64,000 nucleotides of DNA from the NCBI RefSeq assembly GCF_002735645.1, contig NZ_PDZG01000008.1:1-64000 (forward strand), read 5' to 3'. The DNA comes from Iodobacter sp. BJB302. Lineage in GTDB: Bacteria > Pseudomonadota > Gammaproteobacteria > Burkholderiales > Chitinibacteraceae. Shown here piece by piece: positions 28,536 to 36,950 of this stretch (the first letter of the stretch is position 1; each line of letters opens with the position of its first letter). The notes beneath the pieces are model-generated. The model was not told where the DNA came from, searched no databases, and worked only from the letters and a program-made list of their open reading frames with translations. Both the position numbers and the translations under genes were made by a program.

Positions 28536-29705
28536 CTACAACAAGCCATCCAAAGCCGCCGCGCAGATGCCGCGATATTGCTGTGGAGTAAACGGAATGG
28601 GATTAGTGCCGTGCGAGCCGTCCGCCACGGCCTCGGTCCCAATGGTTTCCAGACAGGATTCGTTGATACCTATGCTTTTGAGCGTGTGCGGGATACCTAC
28701 TTCTTCTCTCAGCCGCAGCACCCAATCCAGGAAGGCGGCAAAGGAAGGATTTGGCAGGCCCAGGTAGCGGGCGGCGGCGGTGATGCGCTCGTCGATGGCG
28801 GCCTGATTGGCTTTTAAAACATAGGGCATCAAAATGGCGTTGAGCATGCCGTGATGGGCATCGAAACGTGCACCCAGCGGGTGGGCCAATGCATGCATCG
28901 CACCTAAGCCACGCTGAAACGCTGTTGCGCCCATGCTGGAAGCCACCAGCATTTGCATCCGCGCCTCAAGATCTGTGCCATCGGCAACGGCACGCGGCAG
29001 CCATTCGCGCACCAGCTGCATGCCTTCCAGAGCAATACCGCTGGCCATAGGGTGATAAAACGGTGAGCAATAGGCTTCAAGACTGTGGCTGAGTGCATCC
29101 ATTCCGGTAGCCGCAGTCAGTTTAGCGGGCAGGCCCGTGCTGAGTACCGGGTCTAAAATCACAATCGCTGGCAGCATACGCGGGTGAAAAATAATCTTTT
29201 TGGCGTGCTCGGCTTCATGGGTAATCACCGAAGCCCGGCCCACTTCAGAGCCTGTGCCAGCCGTGGTAGGAATCGCCACCAGGGGCGCCATTCCTTCGGT
29301 TTTAATCCTCAGCCAGTTGTCGCCTTCATCTACATAATCCCAAAGCGGCCCGCTCTGCCCCACCATCATCGCCACTGCCTTGGCCGCATCCAAAGCCGAG
29401 CCACCACCGAGCGCAATCACGCCATCAAAACCACCCTCCCGATAAGCCGCCACCCCATCGGCCACATTCTGCCCGGTTGGATTGCCCTTAATTTGATGAA
29501 ACAGGCCTGCGTGCAAACCGGCCCCATCCAGCAGGGTCAGGGTGCTGAGTACGGGCGATAAAGTGGCCAAACCCGGATCGGTAATCAGCAGCGGTGTTTT
29601 AATACCCAAAGATCGCGCCAGCTGCGGCAAATCCTTCACCCGCCCCACGCCACATTTCACATTGGTGGGGTAATTCCAATTTACGGTGTAGCGGTCGAGA
29701 TTCAT
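28536..29705 (-). CDS. Iron-containing alcohol dehydrogenase (type III)
   Basis: A 389-residue NAD-dependent dehydrogenase of the Fe-ADH family. The nucleotide motif ALGGGSALDAAKAVA is near residue 98 and the metal-ligand region follows: GMDALSHSLEA (Asp and His), then GAMHALAHPLGARFDAHHG with two further His residues. The length is normal. In this cluster it sits between an aldehyde dehydrogenase and an M81 peptidase, downstream of a ligase and an ethanolamine-type permease. It would oxidise a hydroxyl group to an aldehyde, most simply gamma-glutamylethanolamide to gamma-glutamyl-aminoacetaldehyde. The substrate is inferred from context. Repeat copy C ends 22 bp upstream. Confidence 0.92.
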   Translation of the reverse strand: MNLDRYTVNWNYPTNVKCGVGRVKDLPQLARSLGIKTPLLITDPGLATLSPVLSTLTLLDGAGLHAGLFHQIKGNPTGQNVADGVAAYREGGFDGVIALGGGSALDAAKAVAMMVGQSGPLWDYVDEGDNWLRIKTEGMAPLVAIPTTAGTGSEVGRASVITHEAEHAKKIIFHPRMLPAIVILDPVLSTGLPAKLTAATGMDALSHSLEAYCSPFYHPMASGIALEGMQLVREWLPRAVADGTDLEARMQMLVASSMGATAFQRGLGAMHALAHPLGARFDAHHGMLNAILMPYVLKANQAAIDERITAAARYLGLPNPSFAAFLDWVLRLREEVGIPHTLKSIGINESCLETIGTEAVADGSHGTNPIPFTPQQYRGICAAALDGLL

Positions 29706-29726
29706 TTAAGTATCCTGTTCAGGAAT

Positions 29727-29962
29727 AGTGCCTTCGGCACGTTGATTTTGGTGCGGGCGTCCCGCTGGACCTTCCTTTCTTGCGCGGCCAAGAAACGAAG
29801 CCAAAGAAGGCCGCCCCGGCGTCTGCGCCCCGCTTCGCGGGGTTCCCTCGCTACGGATAAACGAGTCGGCGTCAATTCAACTCGCTTCGCTCAAACACGA
29901 ATTGACGAAAGCCCCGCCCCGTTTATTCCTCGCTCGGCTGGTCTCAGGGGGACTTAAGCCCC
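29727..29962 (-). repeat. 227-bp interspersed repeat, copy C (variant)
   Basis: Minus-oriented copy lying 22 bp upstream of the alcohol dehydrogenase start. Both ends are conserved (AGTGCCTTCGGCAC and GACTTAAGCCCC) but the middle differs: it has GCCCCGCTTCGCGGGG and the dyad GTCAATTCAACTCG / CGAATTGAC. This is the most diverged of the six copies. Confidence 0.8.
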
Positions 29963-29998
29963 ACATCAACCATCAACTTATTGCTTTAATTTTCGTAG

Positions 29999-30058
29999 GT
30001 TGGGTTAGCAGTCTGCGTGCGAGGTTTACCTCGCTCAGCGATGATCGCGTAACCCAAC
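29999..30058. repeat. Cruciform-type intergenic repeat (GTTGGGTTA dyad)
   Basis: GTTGGGTTA (29999-30007) and TAACCCAAC (30050-30058) flank an inner hairpin GCGAGGTTTACCTCGC (30019-30034). This REP-like design (TAGG-TGGGTTA ... TAACCCA) is widespread in proteobacterial intergenic DNA. Short relatives are at 55565-55587 and near 8875. A CTCCGTG half element follows at 30177-30223, completing the content of the gap 29706-30241. Confidence 0.65.
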
Positions 30059-30176
30059 ATTTTTTGGAGCTTAAGTGTTGAATTACGCAGATTTATCCAC
30101 CTAAAACCAGAGAACAAACCCACTAGCCCAAGCTACGAGCCTTAAGCTCGAAACATAAAGCTCAATTCAAAATAGC

Positions 30177-30223
30177 TTTCCTCCGTGAAACTCCGTGTTC
30201 TCTGTGGTTCAGGACTTGGGTTT
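30177..30223. repeat. CTCCGTG periodic repeat (half element)
   Basis: TTTCCTCCGTGAAACTCCGTG then TTCTCTGTGGTTCAGGACTT, just beyond the aldehyde dehydrogenase stop codon. Single arm of the periodic family. Confidence 0.7.
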
Positions 30224-30241
30224 ACCCAACAACGCCAGATA

Positions 30242-31627
30242 TCACATCTGCTTCAAATGAAACGACTTCGGCCTTGTCAGATAGTCATACCCCAGCACCG
30301 ATAAAGTCGCTCCCCGCCCTGTTTGTTTAATACCTGTCCAGGGCAGGGCCGGGTCCAAGTAGTCGCAGCGGTTCATAAAGAAGGTGCCGCATTCCAGCTG
30401 ATCGCCCAGGCTGAGCGCTGTGTTTTCGTCGCGGCTGAATACGGCGGAGGTCAGGCCGTAGGGGCTGTCGTTCATAAGGCGGATGGCTTCTTCGTCGTTT
30501 TTCACCGGCATGATGCCCACCACGGGGCCGAAACATTCGTCGGCCATGAGATGCATCTGGTGATTCACGCCGGTAAATATTCTCGGGGCCAGATAAGCGC
30601 CTTTGCCGTCATCCAGCGCAAAGCGGCGGGTATCGACAATCTGGCTTGCGCCTTTGGCCAGTGCATCGGCCTCTGCAGCCCGCACCGCATTGGCGGCGGC
30701 GACCCGCACCACGGGGCCGATGGTGGTAGCCGCATCCAGCGGATTTCCCAAGACATATTGCTCAGTCAGCGCCAAAGCTCGGTCTACAAATTCCTGGTAA
30801 ACAGACTGGTGCACATAGATGCGCTGCGTGCCACAGCAGCTTTGCCCGGAGTTAAAAAACGCGCCATCGACCAGCGTATCCACTGCATGGGCCAGATCGG
30901 CATCGCTGCGTACCAGCGCCGCATCATTACCGCCCAGCTCCAGCCCCACGCCAATAAAACGCCCAGCTGCGGCCTGCTCCACGGCGATGCCGCCCGCGAC
31001 CGAGCCGGTAAAGCAAACATGTTTGATTTCTTTAGCCTGAATCAGCTTTTGCGTGCTGGCGTGATCGGTGTGCAAATACTGGAACACGCCAGCAGGTAAG
31101 CCTGCAGCCACAAAAGCGGCGTGGATTTGCTCGGCGCAAAGCGGGGTTTGTGCTGAGTGTTTTAAAATTACCGTATTCCCCGCCATCAGCGCAGGAATGA
31201 TCGCGTTTACCGCAGTCAGAAGCGGGTAATTCCACGGTGCCACCACCAGCACCACTCCCAAGGCTTCGCGGCGGATAAAGCGGTTAAACCCATCGATAGG
31301 CGTTGGCCGGATATCGGCCAGAGCCTCCGGTGCAATCGCCATCATATGCCGCGCACGGGTATCAAAGCCGACCACTTCATTGGGTGAATAACGAATCGGC
31401 CGGCCAATCTGGCGGGTGATCGCCTCGGCAATCGCCTCTTTATTAGCGGAAAAAGCATCCACCGCACGGCTCAGCAGCGCCGCACGCTCAAGCAGAGAAA
31501 CCTGCCGCCAATCCCACTGGGCAATCTTGGCACGGCGTAAAGTGGCCGTGATATGGTGCTCATCGGCATAAGCACGCCGCGCCACTTCGCTACCGTCGAT
31601 AGGACTAATCGTGATCAGTTCAGGCAT
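30242..31627 (-). CDS. Aldehyde dehydrogenase (NAD(P)+)
   Basis: A 461-residue ALDH superfamily enzyme. The coenzyme segment VVAPWNYPLLTAVNAIIPAL is near residue 130, the general base Glu in GLELGGNDAALV near residue 228, and the nucleophile Cys in FFNSGQSCCGTQRIYV near residue 262. Slightly short compared with 480-500 residues for many ALDHs, but complete at both ends. In the cluster it would oxidise the aldehyde made by the Fe-ADH, for example gamma-glutamyl-aminoacetaldehyde to gamma-glutamylglycine. Succinate-semialdehyde-like substrates cannot be excluded. Confidence 0.92.
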   Translation of the reverse strand: MPELITISPIDGSEVARRAYADEHHITATLRRAKIAQWDWRQVSLLERAALLSRAVDAFSANKEAIAEAITRQIGRPIRYSPNEVVGFDTRARHMMAIAPEALADIRPTPIDGFNRFIRREALGVVLVVAPWNYPLLTAVNAIIPALMAGNTVILKHSAQTPLCAEQIHAAFVAAGLPAGVFQYLHTDHASTQKLIQAKEIKHVCFTGSVAGGIAVEQAAAGRFIGVGLELGGNDAALVRSDADLAHAVDTLVDGAFFNSGQSCCGTQRIYVHQSVYQEFVDRALALTEQYVLGNPLDAATTIGPVVRVAAANAVRAAEADALAKGASQIVDTRRFALDDGKGAYLAPRIFTGVNHQMHLMADECFGPVVGIMPVKNDEEAIRLMNDSPYGLTSAVFSRDENTALSLGDQLECGTFFMNRCDYLDPALPWTGIKQTGRGATLSVLGYDYLTRPKSFHLKQM

Positions 31628-31688
31628 AGCTACTCCCAGAAGGATGGAATGGTTGCTTTAAAAATAGCTGCACAAAAAACGAATGAGG

Positions 31689-31953
31689 AAACCCACTTCT
31701 TGAACCACGGAGGGCACAGAGAACACGGAGTTTCACGGAGAAAAACTTATTTGATTTGTCCTCATCTGGCCTTCGTGGTTCACATTTTAGTTCGTGCTGT
31801 TCACAAGCCTTTTATCTGTAACTACTTAAAAATACTAAGCGTAAAAAACCATTCAAAGCACAAAAAAACATGAAGAAAACAGTTTATTTCTCTTGGTATT
31901 CTCCGTGCAACTCTGTGCCCTCCGTGTTCTCTGTGGTTCAAGATTTGGGGTTT
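31689..31953. repeat. Facing pair of CACGGAG/CTCCGTG repeats
   Basis: Left arm TTGAACCACGGAGGGCACAG with following AACACGGAGTTTCACGGAG (31699-31740); right arm TTCTCCGTGCAACTCTGTG through CTCTGTGGTTCAAGATTTG (31899-31948). The arms are inverted and about 150 bp apart and fill the gap 31628-31986 between the ligase and aldehyde dehydrogenase genes. This is the only gap of the cluster without a 227-bp repeat. A short open frame here (starting 31553) is produced by the repeat. Confidence 0.75.
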
Positions 31954-31986
31954 ATTCGCAAATCAGTGCAATTAGTTTTTTCAGCA

Positions 31987-33369
31987 TCAGATAATTTCAA
32001 AATAGCGTTTTAATTCCCAATCTGTAACGTGTTTGCGAAATTCTCTTTCTTCCCATTCGCGGGTGGCGGTGAAGTGCTCTACAAAGGGCGAGCCAAACAA
32101 GCTACGGGCGGCTTCGGATGTTTTGAAGCGTTTTGCCGCTTCCCCAAGTGAGTTAGGCAGGTGCAAACGGTCGGGAAAGGTTTGCGTATAGGCATTGCCG
32201 ACCACCATCTCTTCCGGCTCCCATTCATGCTCAATGCCGTACAAGCCAGCGCCTAAGGCTGCGGCCAGTGCCAGATAGGGATTGGCATCGGCAGATCCAA
32301 TACGCACTTCGATACGTTGTGATTTAGCCGATCCGGGGATGAGCCGCAAAGCGGTGGTGCGGTTTTCCAGGCCCCAGGTCGCATCCAGCGGTGCCCAATA
32401 GCCCGGTACTAAGCGGGTATAGCTATTCACGGTTTGGGCAAACATCGCCATAAATTCGGGCAGTAAACGCTGCACACCCGCCAGGAAATGCCGCTGGGTT
32501 TTACTCATATTGTGCGGCTGGGTTGGATCGTAAAATGCCGATTTACCACTATTAATATCATTTAAAGACAGATGAATATGCCCGCTTTGTCCTGGTAGCT
32601 CCGCTGACCATTTGGCCATAAAGGTGGCCATCAGATTATTCTGCTGCGCCAGCACCTTACAGAATGTTTTAAACAGAAACGCTTTATCCCCTGCGCGGCT
32701 GGCTTCATCTACACCGATAGCGGCTTCCAGCACGCCGGGGCCGGTTTCGGTATGCAGGCCTTCGATGCCCATATCCATGGTTTCGCTGAGTTTGAGCAGC
32801 TGATGATAAAAATCGGCGTTTACCGTGCTACGTAAAATGGAATAACCAAAATAGCCAGGCGTCCAAGGAATAAGATTCTGATAATTCTTGGCCCGTACCG
32901 ACTCAGGCGTTTCTTTAAACACAAAGAATTCGTATTCCAGTGCGCAATTCGCTAGATAGCCCATGTCCGCCGCTTTTTTAACGATACGGCTTAAGAGCTG
33001 ACGCGGGCAGATGGCCTCGGCATCGCCGCTAAATTCGCCAAGAAAAAACAGCATCGGCTTGCCATCGACCATTTCCAGCGGCAGCTCACGGCAGCTTTCG
33101 GGAATAATATGCGCCTGAGCATCGGGGTAAGCGGTGTGCCAGCCGGTGTATTGCACATTGTCGTAAAGCTGATCGTTGGAGTCCCAGCCCAGCACCACAT
33201 TACAGAAGCTTAAGCCGCCTTTCAGGATGGAAATAAACTTCTCTTTAGAAACATATTTCCCCCGCATCACGCCATCGATATCAGACATGCCCACTTTGAT
33301 ATGAGAAAGTCCGCTGGCTTCAACCACGGCGATGGCATCTTCGATTGTTTTGACTTCACGAGCTTGCAT
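31987..33369 (-). CDS. Glutamine synthetase-like gamma-glutamyl-amine ligase
   Basis: A 460-residue member of the glutamine synthetase family of the PuuA/GlnA-like type, which joins the gamma-carboxyl of glutamate to an amine using ATP. The beta-grasp N-terminal segment (KVGMSDIDGVMRGKYV) is followed by the catalytic domain with EYEFFVF, TETGPGVLEAA, the ATP/ammonium loop GQSGHIHLSLND and the arginine segment WGLENRTTALRLIPG. Start ATG 33369 has AGGGGAT upstream; a longer open frame (from 33525) reaches into repeat copy D and is not part of the gene. Beside an ethanolamine-type permease, ethanolamine is the favoured amine; putrescine is the main alternative. Confidence 0.88.
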   Translation of the reverse strand: MQAREVKTIEDAIAVVEASGLSHIKVGMSDIDGVMRGKYVSKEKFISILKGGLSFCNVVLGWDSNDQLYDNVQYTGWHTAYPDAQAHIIPESCRELPLEMVDGKPMLFFLGEFSGDAEAICPRQLLSRIVKKAADMGYLANCALEYEFFVFKETPESVRAKNYQNLIPWTPGYFGYSILRSTVNADFYHQLLKLSETMDMGIEGLHTETGPGVLEAAIGVDEASRAGDKAFLFKTFCKVLAQQNNLMATFMAKWSAELPGQSGHIHLSLNDINSGKSAFYDPTQPHNMSKTQRHFLAGVQRLLPEFMAMFAQTVNSYTRLVPGYWAPLDATWGLENRTTALRLIPGSAKSQRIEVRIGSADANPYLALAAALGAGLYGIEHEWEPEEMVVGNAYTQTFPDRLHLPNSLGEAAKRFKTSEAARSLFGSPFVEHFTATREWEEREFRKHVTDWELKRYFEII

Positions 33370-33428
33370 ATTGATCCCCTGATGCGGTGTGCGTGAGAGT
33401 GGGTATTTACCCACTGACTTAGGTCTTA

Positions 33429-33653
33429 AGTGCCTTCGGCACGTTGATTTTGGAGCGGTTGCCACCGCGGGGCCTTCCTTTCTTGCTTCGCCAAGAAACG
33501 AAGCCAAGCGACAACAGCAAACCACGAAAGCCCCTGTTGCGGTCCAATCGAGTCGGCGGCGGGCGAGATTGGCTCGCTGCCTCGCTCTCTGGCCGAAACC
33601 CCGCCCCGCTTGTTCCTCGCTCCGGCGTGCTTCAAGGGGAGATTTAAAGCCCC
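33429..33653 (-). repeat. 227-bp interspersed repeat, copy D
   Basis: Minus-oriented copy 60 bp upstream of the ligase start codon, from AGTGCCTTCGGCAC to TTTAAAGCCCC. The gap 33370-33772 also has a CTCCGTG half element at 33710-33768. The repeat's open frames caused false N-terminal extension of the neighbouring gene. Confidence 0.85.
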
Positions 33654-33709
33654 ATGCGACGAGCTATGATATGGATCCAGATTGCTAGGCTTTAAGTAAT
33701 CAAAATCGC

Positions 33710-33768
33710 TTTTCTCCGTGAAACTCCGTGTCCTCTGTGGCCTCCGTGGTTCAAGATTTGGGTTTTGC
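33710..33768. repeat. CTCCGTG periodic repeat (half element)
   Basis: TTTTCTCCGTGAAACTCCGTG then CTCCGTGGTTCAAGATTTGG, next to the permease stop codon. Single arm of the periodic family. Confidence 0.7.
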
Positions 33769-33772
33769 TGCC

Positions 33773-35164
33773 TTACTTCACAGCATCCCCCACCGTTTGC
33801 AGCATTTCATCATGGGGTGCGTCTTCTCTGGCCTGGCGGGTGGCGAGGAAGTAGGCGTAGCCGCCGACCATAAAGCCAATAAAAATCCAGAATATGGTTT
33901 GGTTAAAGTAGATCATCGCAAGAAGTGCAACCAGGGCAAGCAGAAGTGCAACTAAGGGGAAGACGGGGTAAAAAGGTACGGAGTAAGGACGGTCGAGCTG
34001 AGGTTCGCTGCGGCGTAATTTAAACAGCGCGGCCATAGAGATGATGTACATCACGATCGCACCGAACACCGACATGGTGATAATCGCTGCCGTCAGCGAC
34101 ATACCTTGTAGCTGCACCACCGAATCGGCATAAATAGCCGCCACGCCCACCACGCCGCCCGCCAGAATCGCCCAGTGCGGGGTTTGAAAACGCTGATTCA
34201 CGCTGGCTAATACGCTGGGTAAATAGCCCGCACGGCCCAGCGCATAAATCTGCCGTGAATAGCCCATGATAATGCCGTGAAAAGACGCGATCAGCCCGAA
34301 TAAGCCAATCCACACCAGCATATGCAGCCAGCCTGAATTCGCCCCCACCACCATTTGCATGGCTTTAGGCAAAGGCTCGTTGATATTGGCCAGCTGCCGC
34401 CAGTCACCTACGCCCCCTGCAAAAACCATCACACCAATAGCCAGCACCACCAGGGTTAAAATCCCGCTGATATAGGCCCTTGGAATGGTTTTTCGCGGGT
34501 CTTCTGCCTCTTCCGCCGCCATCGCCGCACCTTCAATCGCTAAGAAGAACCAAATCGCAAATGGAATCGCTGCAAACATACCGCTATAGGATGCGCTGCT
34601 GAATTGATCCGCCCCCGACCAGCCATGGGCCACAAAATTGCTCCACGCAAAGCCGGGAGCGACCACGCCCATAAACACAAGCAGTTCTAAAATCGCCAAA
34701 ATGGTAACGCAAAGCTCGAAAGTGGCAGCGATCGTTACCCCGATTACATTAAGAAACATAAACACCAGATACGCCCCAAGTGCAGCGTGCTTGGGATCCA
34801 AGCCTGGAAATTGCACACCCAGATAGGCCCCAATCGCCAGCGCAATAGCAGGCGGGGCAAACACAAATTCGATCAGGGTGGCCATGCCGGCGATATAACC
34901 CCCGGTAGGGCCAAAGGCGCGCCGAGCATAGGCAAAGGGGCCGCCCGCATGGGGAATGGATGTGGTCAGCTCGGTGTAGCTAAAAATAAAAGTGGTATAC
35001 ATGGCCGCAATCACCAGCGAGGTGATCATAAAGCCCAGCGTGCCCGCCTTATCCCAACCATAGCTCCAGCCAAAATACTCGCCCGAAATCACCAAACCCA
35101 CCGCAATTCCCCAGAGGTGGATGGTTTTGAGCGAGCGTTTAAGCTCCCGTTTAACTTCTGCCAT
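33773..35164 (-). CDS. Ethanolamine-type APC permease
   Basis: A 463-residue, 12-helix inner-membrane transporter of the amino acid-polyamine-organocation superfamily. The N-terminal region (LKTIHLWGIAVGLVISGEYFGWSYGW), the GGPFAYARRAFGPTGGYIAG segment and EGAAMAAEEAEDPRKTIPRAYI are what I associate with the ethanolamine permease (Eat) family. ATG 35164 is preceded by AAAGGAAAC; a longer open frame starts at 35200. It is the first structural gene of the catabolic cluster, after the LysR gene. Ethanolamine uptake is a family-based prediction; other small amines or amino acids are possible. Confidence 0.85.
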   Translation of the reverse strand: MAEVKRELKRSLKTIHLWGIAVGLVISGEYFGWSYGWDKAGTLGFMITSLVIAAMYTTFIFSYTELTTSIPHAGGPFAYARRAFGPTGGYIAGMATLIEFVFAPPAIALAIGAYLGVQFPGLDPKHAALGAYLVFMFLNVIGVTIAATFELCVTILAILELLVFMGVVAPGFAWSNFVAHGWSGADQFSSASYSGMFAAIPFAIWFFLAIEGAAMAAEEAEDPRKTIPRAYISGILTLVVLAIGVMVFAGGVGDWRQLANINEPLPKAMQMVVGANSGWLHMLVWIGLFGLIASFHGIIMGYSRQIYALGRAGYLPSVLASVNQRFQTPHWAILAGGVVGVAAIYADSVVQLQGMSLTAAIITMSVFGAIVMYIISMAALFKLRRSEPQLDRPYSVPFYPVFPLVALLLALVALLAMIYFNQTIFWIFIGFMVGGYAYFLATRQAREDAPHDEMLQTVGDAVK

Positions 35165-35443
35165 GATGTTTCCTTTATTAAAAAGTGAAAGCACACGCAT
35201 ACAGAAAAGATTGAATGAAAGGCTGGATGTCAGTTTATGACTAGGGAATTTACTGCGACAACTACTATCGTTTTAGCTTATTTATTACTATTGCTTACAC
35301 TTATCTTTGCGCGATGCAGCAATAGTCTTTCAAAGTGGGGATGGGGATGGGAATAGCAGCCTTCTATGCACATCAAGTTAAGCAAACTAACTTTTGTAGG
35401 CTGGGTAAAACCCGCCGGACTTTGGCATGAAATACTAGTAAAA

Positions 35444-35499
35444 CCCACATTTTGAATCGCGGAGGGGCCAGAGGACGCAGAGTTTCACGGAGCAAAACC
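35444..35499. repeat. CACGGAG periodic repeat (half element)
   Basis: TTTTGAATCGCGGAGGGGCC and then CGCAGAGTTTCACGGAG. Diverged single arm, facing the same way as the left arms elsewhere. It lies in the gap 35165-35851 together with repeat copy E. Confidence 0.6.
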
Positions 35500-35578
35500 A
35501 GGCTTAAATTAAGTTGTTTTGTAAGTTTTAAGTATTTTAAACCTTTGAAATTTGAACTCGTATCGCAGCGAGTGGCAC

Positions 35579-35804
35579 GGGGCTTAAATCCCCCCTTGAA
35601 ACACGCCGGAGCGAGGAACAAGCGGGGCGGGGTTTCGGCGAGGATGTTTGAGCGAAGCGAGTCCCGCAGCCGCCGACTCGATTGTCCGCAGCGCAGGGGC
35701 CTTCGTGTTTCGTGGGGTGGCCTTCTTTCGCTTCCTTTCTTGGCCACACAAGAAAGGAAGGTCCAGCGGGACGCCCGCACCTGAATCAACGTGCCGAAGG
35801 CACT
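35579..35804 (+). repeat. 227-bp interspersed repeat, copy E
   Basis: Plus-oriented copy between lysR and the permease gene. The left hairpin is perfect (GGGGCTTAAATCCCC) and the right end is GTGCCGAAGGCACT. Its orientation is opposite to copies B-D in the same cluster. Confidence 0.85.
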
Positions 35805-35851
35805 AAAAAGATGATCTCTGCGTAACATCAGTTCTTAAATAAAAAACCACC

Positions 35852-36823
35852 TCAACGCGGTAAATCACCCAGCACGATTCTAGGGAGTAGCCATGGTGCG
35901 GCGTTGGCCAGCACGGGCAGGTAACGCTCTTGCATCAGGGCGATGCTGTCGTCTGCAAGCAGCTCGGGCAGGTTGCCAAGCTCACCACTTCTGGCAAGCA
36001 GCGTCAGCTCGCGGGTGAATTCGCCCTCAGGCACGGGCAGGCATTGCACTTCGCCCGTTTTAATCCCGCCTTGCAAGAGGCAAAGCGGCGTGGTCAGCGC
36101 CCAGCCCAAGCCTGCTTTAACCATTTGCAAAATGGCGTAGGAATTATCCAGCTCCATCCGTAATGGCGGATGAATGCTCCACTCCTGCAGCTTGTTTTCT
36201 ATGGTGCGGCCAATCACGGTGGAGGGGTTGTAGCGGATAAAATCCAGTGCTGCGGCAAGGGTTCGCAGGCTGCTGACCGGCCCTTTAAAATCCAGCGGCA
36301 GCACTAGAATAAAAGGTTCACGCAGCAGGCGGCGACGAAAAAGCTCGGGGTGATTGGGTACGGCATCATCAGACAAAATAATATCCACCCGGCGGTTAAG
36401 CAGGGCATCGGCATGCTGATGCGACTGGCCGGTGACCATAGACCAGTGCGCGGTGCGGCGCTTAATTGCAGCCACCAATTCTTTACCCACGCTGATGGCC
36501 AGGGAATCGACCAAGGCAATTCGCACATGTTTCAGCGGCGTGGCTTCCTGGCGGCGAAATTCTAAACTCACACGGCGGGCATCGCCCAATAATCGATCGG
36601 CCTGCTCGTAAAACTTACGCCCCAAGGGGGTGAGCATAGGCGGGCGTTGCGAGCGATCCAGCAGTTGCACATGCAATTGCGCTTCTAAATTGGCGATGCT
36701 TTGTGAAACAGACGATTGCGTCATGCCAAGGCGCTGCCCAGCAGCGGTCATCCCCCCCGCCTCCACAATTGCGGCAAATACTTCTAGGCTTTTCAGATCA
36801 AAACCAATCGGGCTTGCGACCAT
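35852..36823 (-). CDS. LysR family transcriptional regulator
   Basis: A 323-residue regulator with an N-terminal winged helix-turn-helix (about residues 10-68; MTAAGQRLGMTQSSVSQSI is the recognition part) and a periplasmic-binding-like effector domain (about 95-300). It reads in the same direction as the catabolic cluster and lies directly upstream of the permease gene. It is therefore the natural candidate regulator, though most LysR genes are divergent from their targets. AAGAGGAATCTC precedes the ATG. The effector is unknown. Confidence 0.93.
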   Translation of the reverse strand: MVASPIGFDLKSLEVFAAIVEAGGMTAAGQRLGMTQSSVSQSIANLEAQLHVQLLDRSQRPPMLTPLGRKFYEQADRLLGDARRVSLEFRRQEATPLKHVRIALVDSLAISVGKELVAAIKRRTAHWSMVTGQSHQHADALLNRRVDIILSDDAVPNHPELFRRRLLREPFILVLPLDFKGPVSSLRTLAAALDFIRYNPSTVIGRTIENKLQEWSIHPPLRMELDNSYAILQMVKAGLGWALTTPLCLLQGGIKTGEVQCLPVPEGEFTRELTLLARSGELGNLPELLADDSIALMQERYLPVLANAAPWLLPRIVLGDLPR

Positions 36824-36950
36824 GAGATTCCTCTTAAGGGATCAAAGCAGTACTTAAAATCCATAACGCAGGAAGGGCTAAAGCCGCTCCTGCGAAACAC
36901 ATCATGCCCTTTGAGTTGATCAGGTTTAGATACCTACTTACCCGCCAGCA

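Noticed and set aside
30323-31099. 258-codon plus-strand frame antisense to the aldehyde dehydrogenase
   Set aside because: Lies wholly inside a well-supported ALDH gene and shows no motif of its own.
31553-31873. 106-codon frame containing NHGGHREHGVSRRKT
   Set aside because: Made by the CACGGAG periodic repeat; this peptide type is a familiar annotation artefact.
33370-33525. N-terminal extension of the ligase gene to 33525
   Set aside because: The extra 52 residues are translated from repeat copy D; the ATG at 33369 has a good ribosome binding site and fits the family start.
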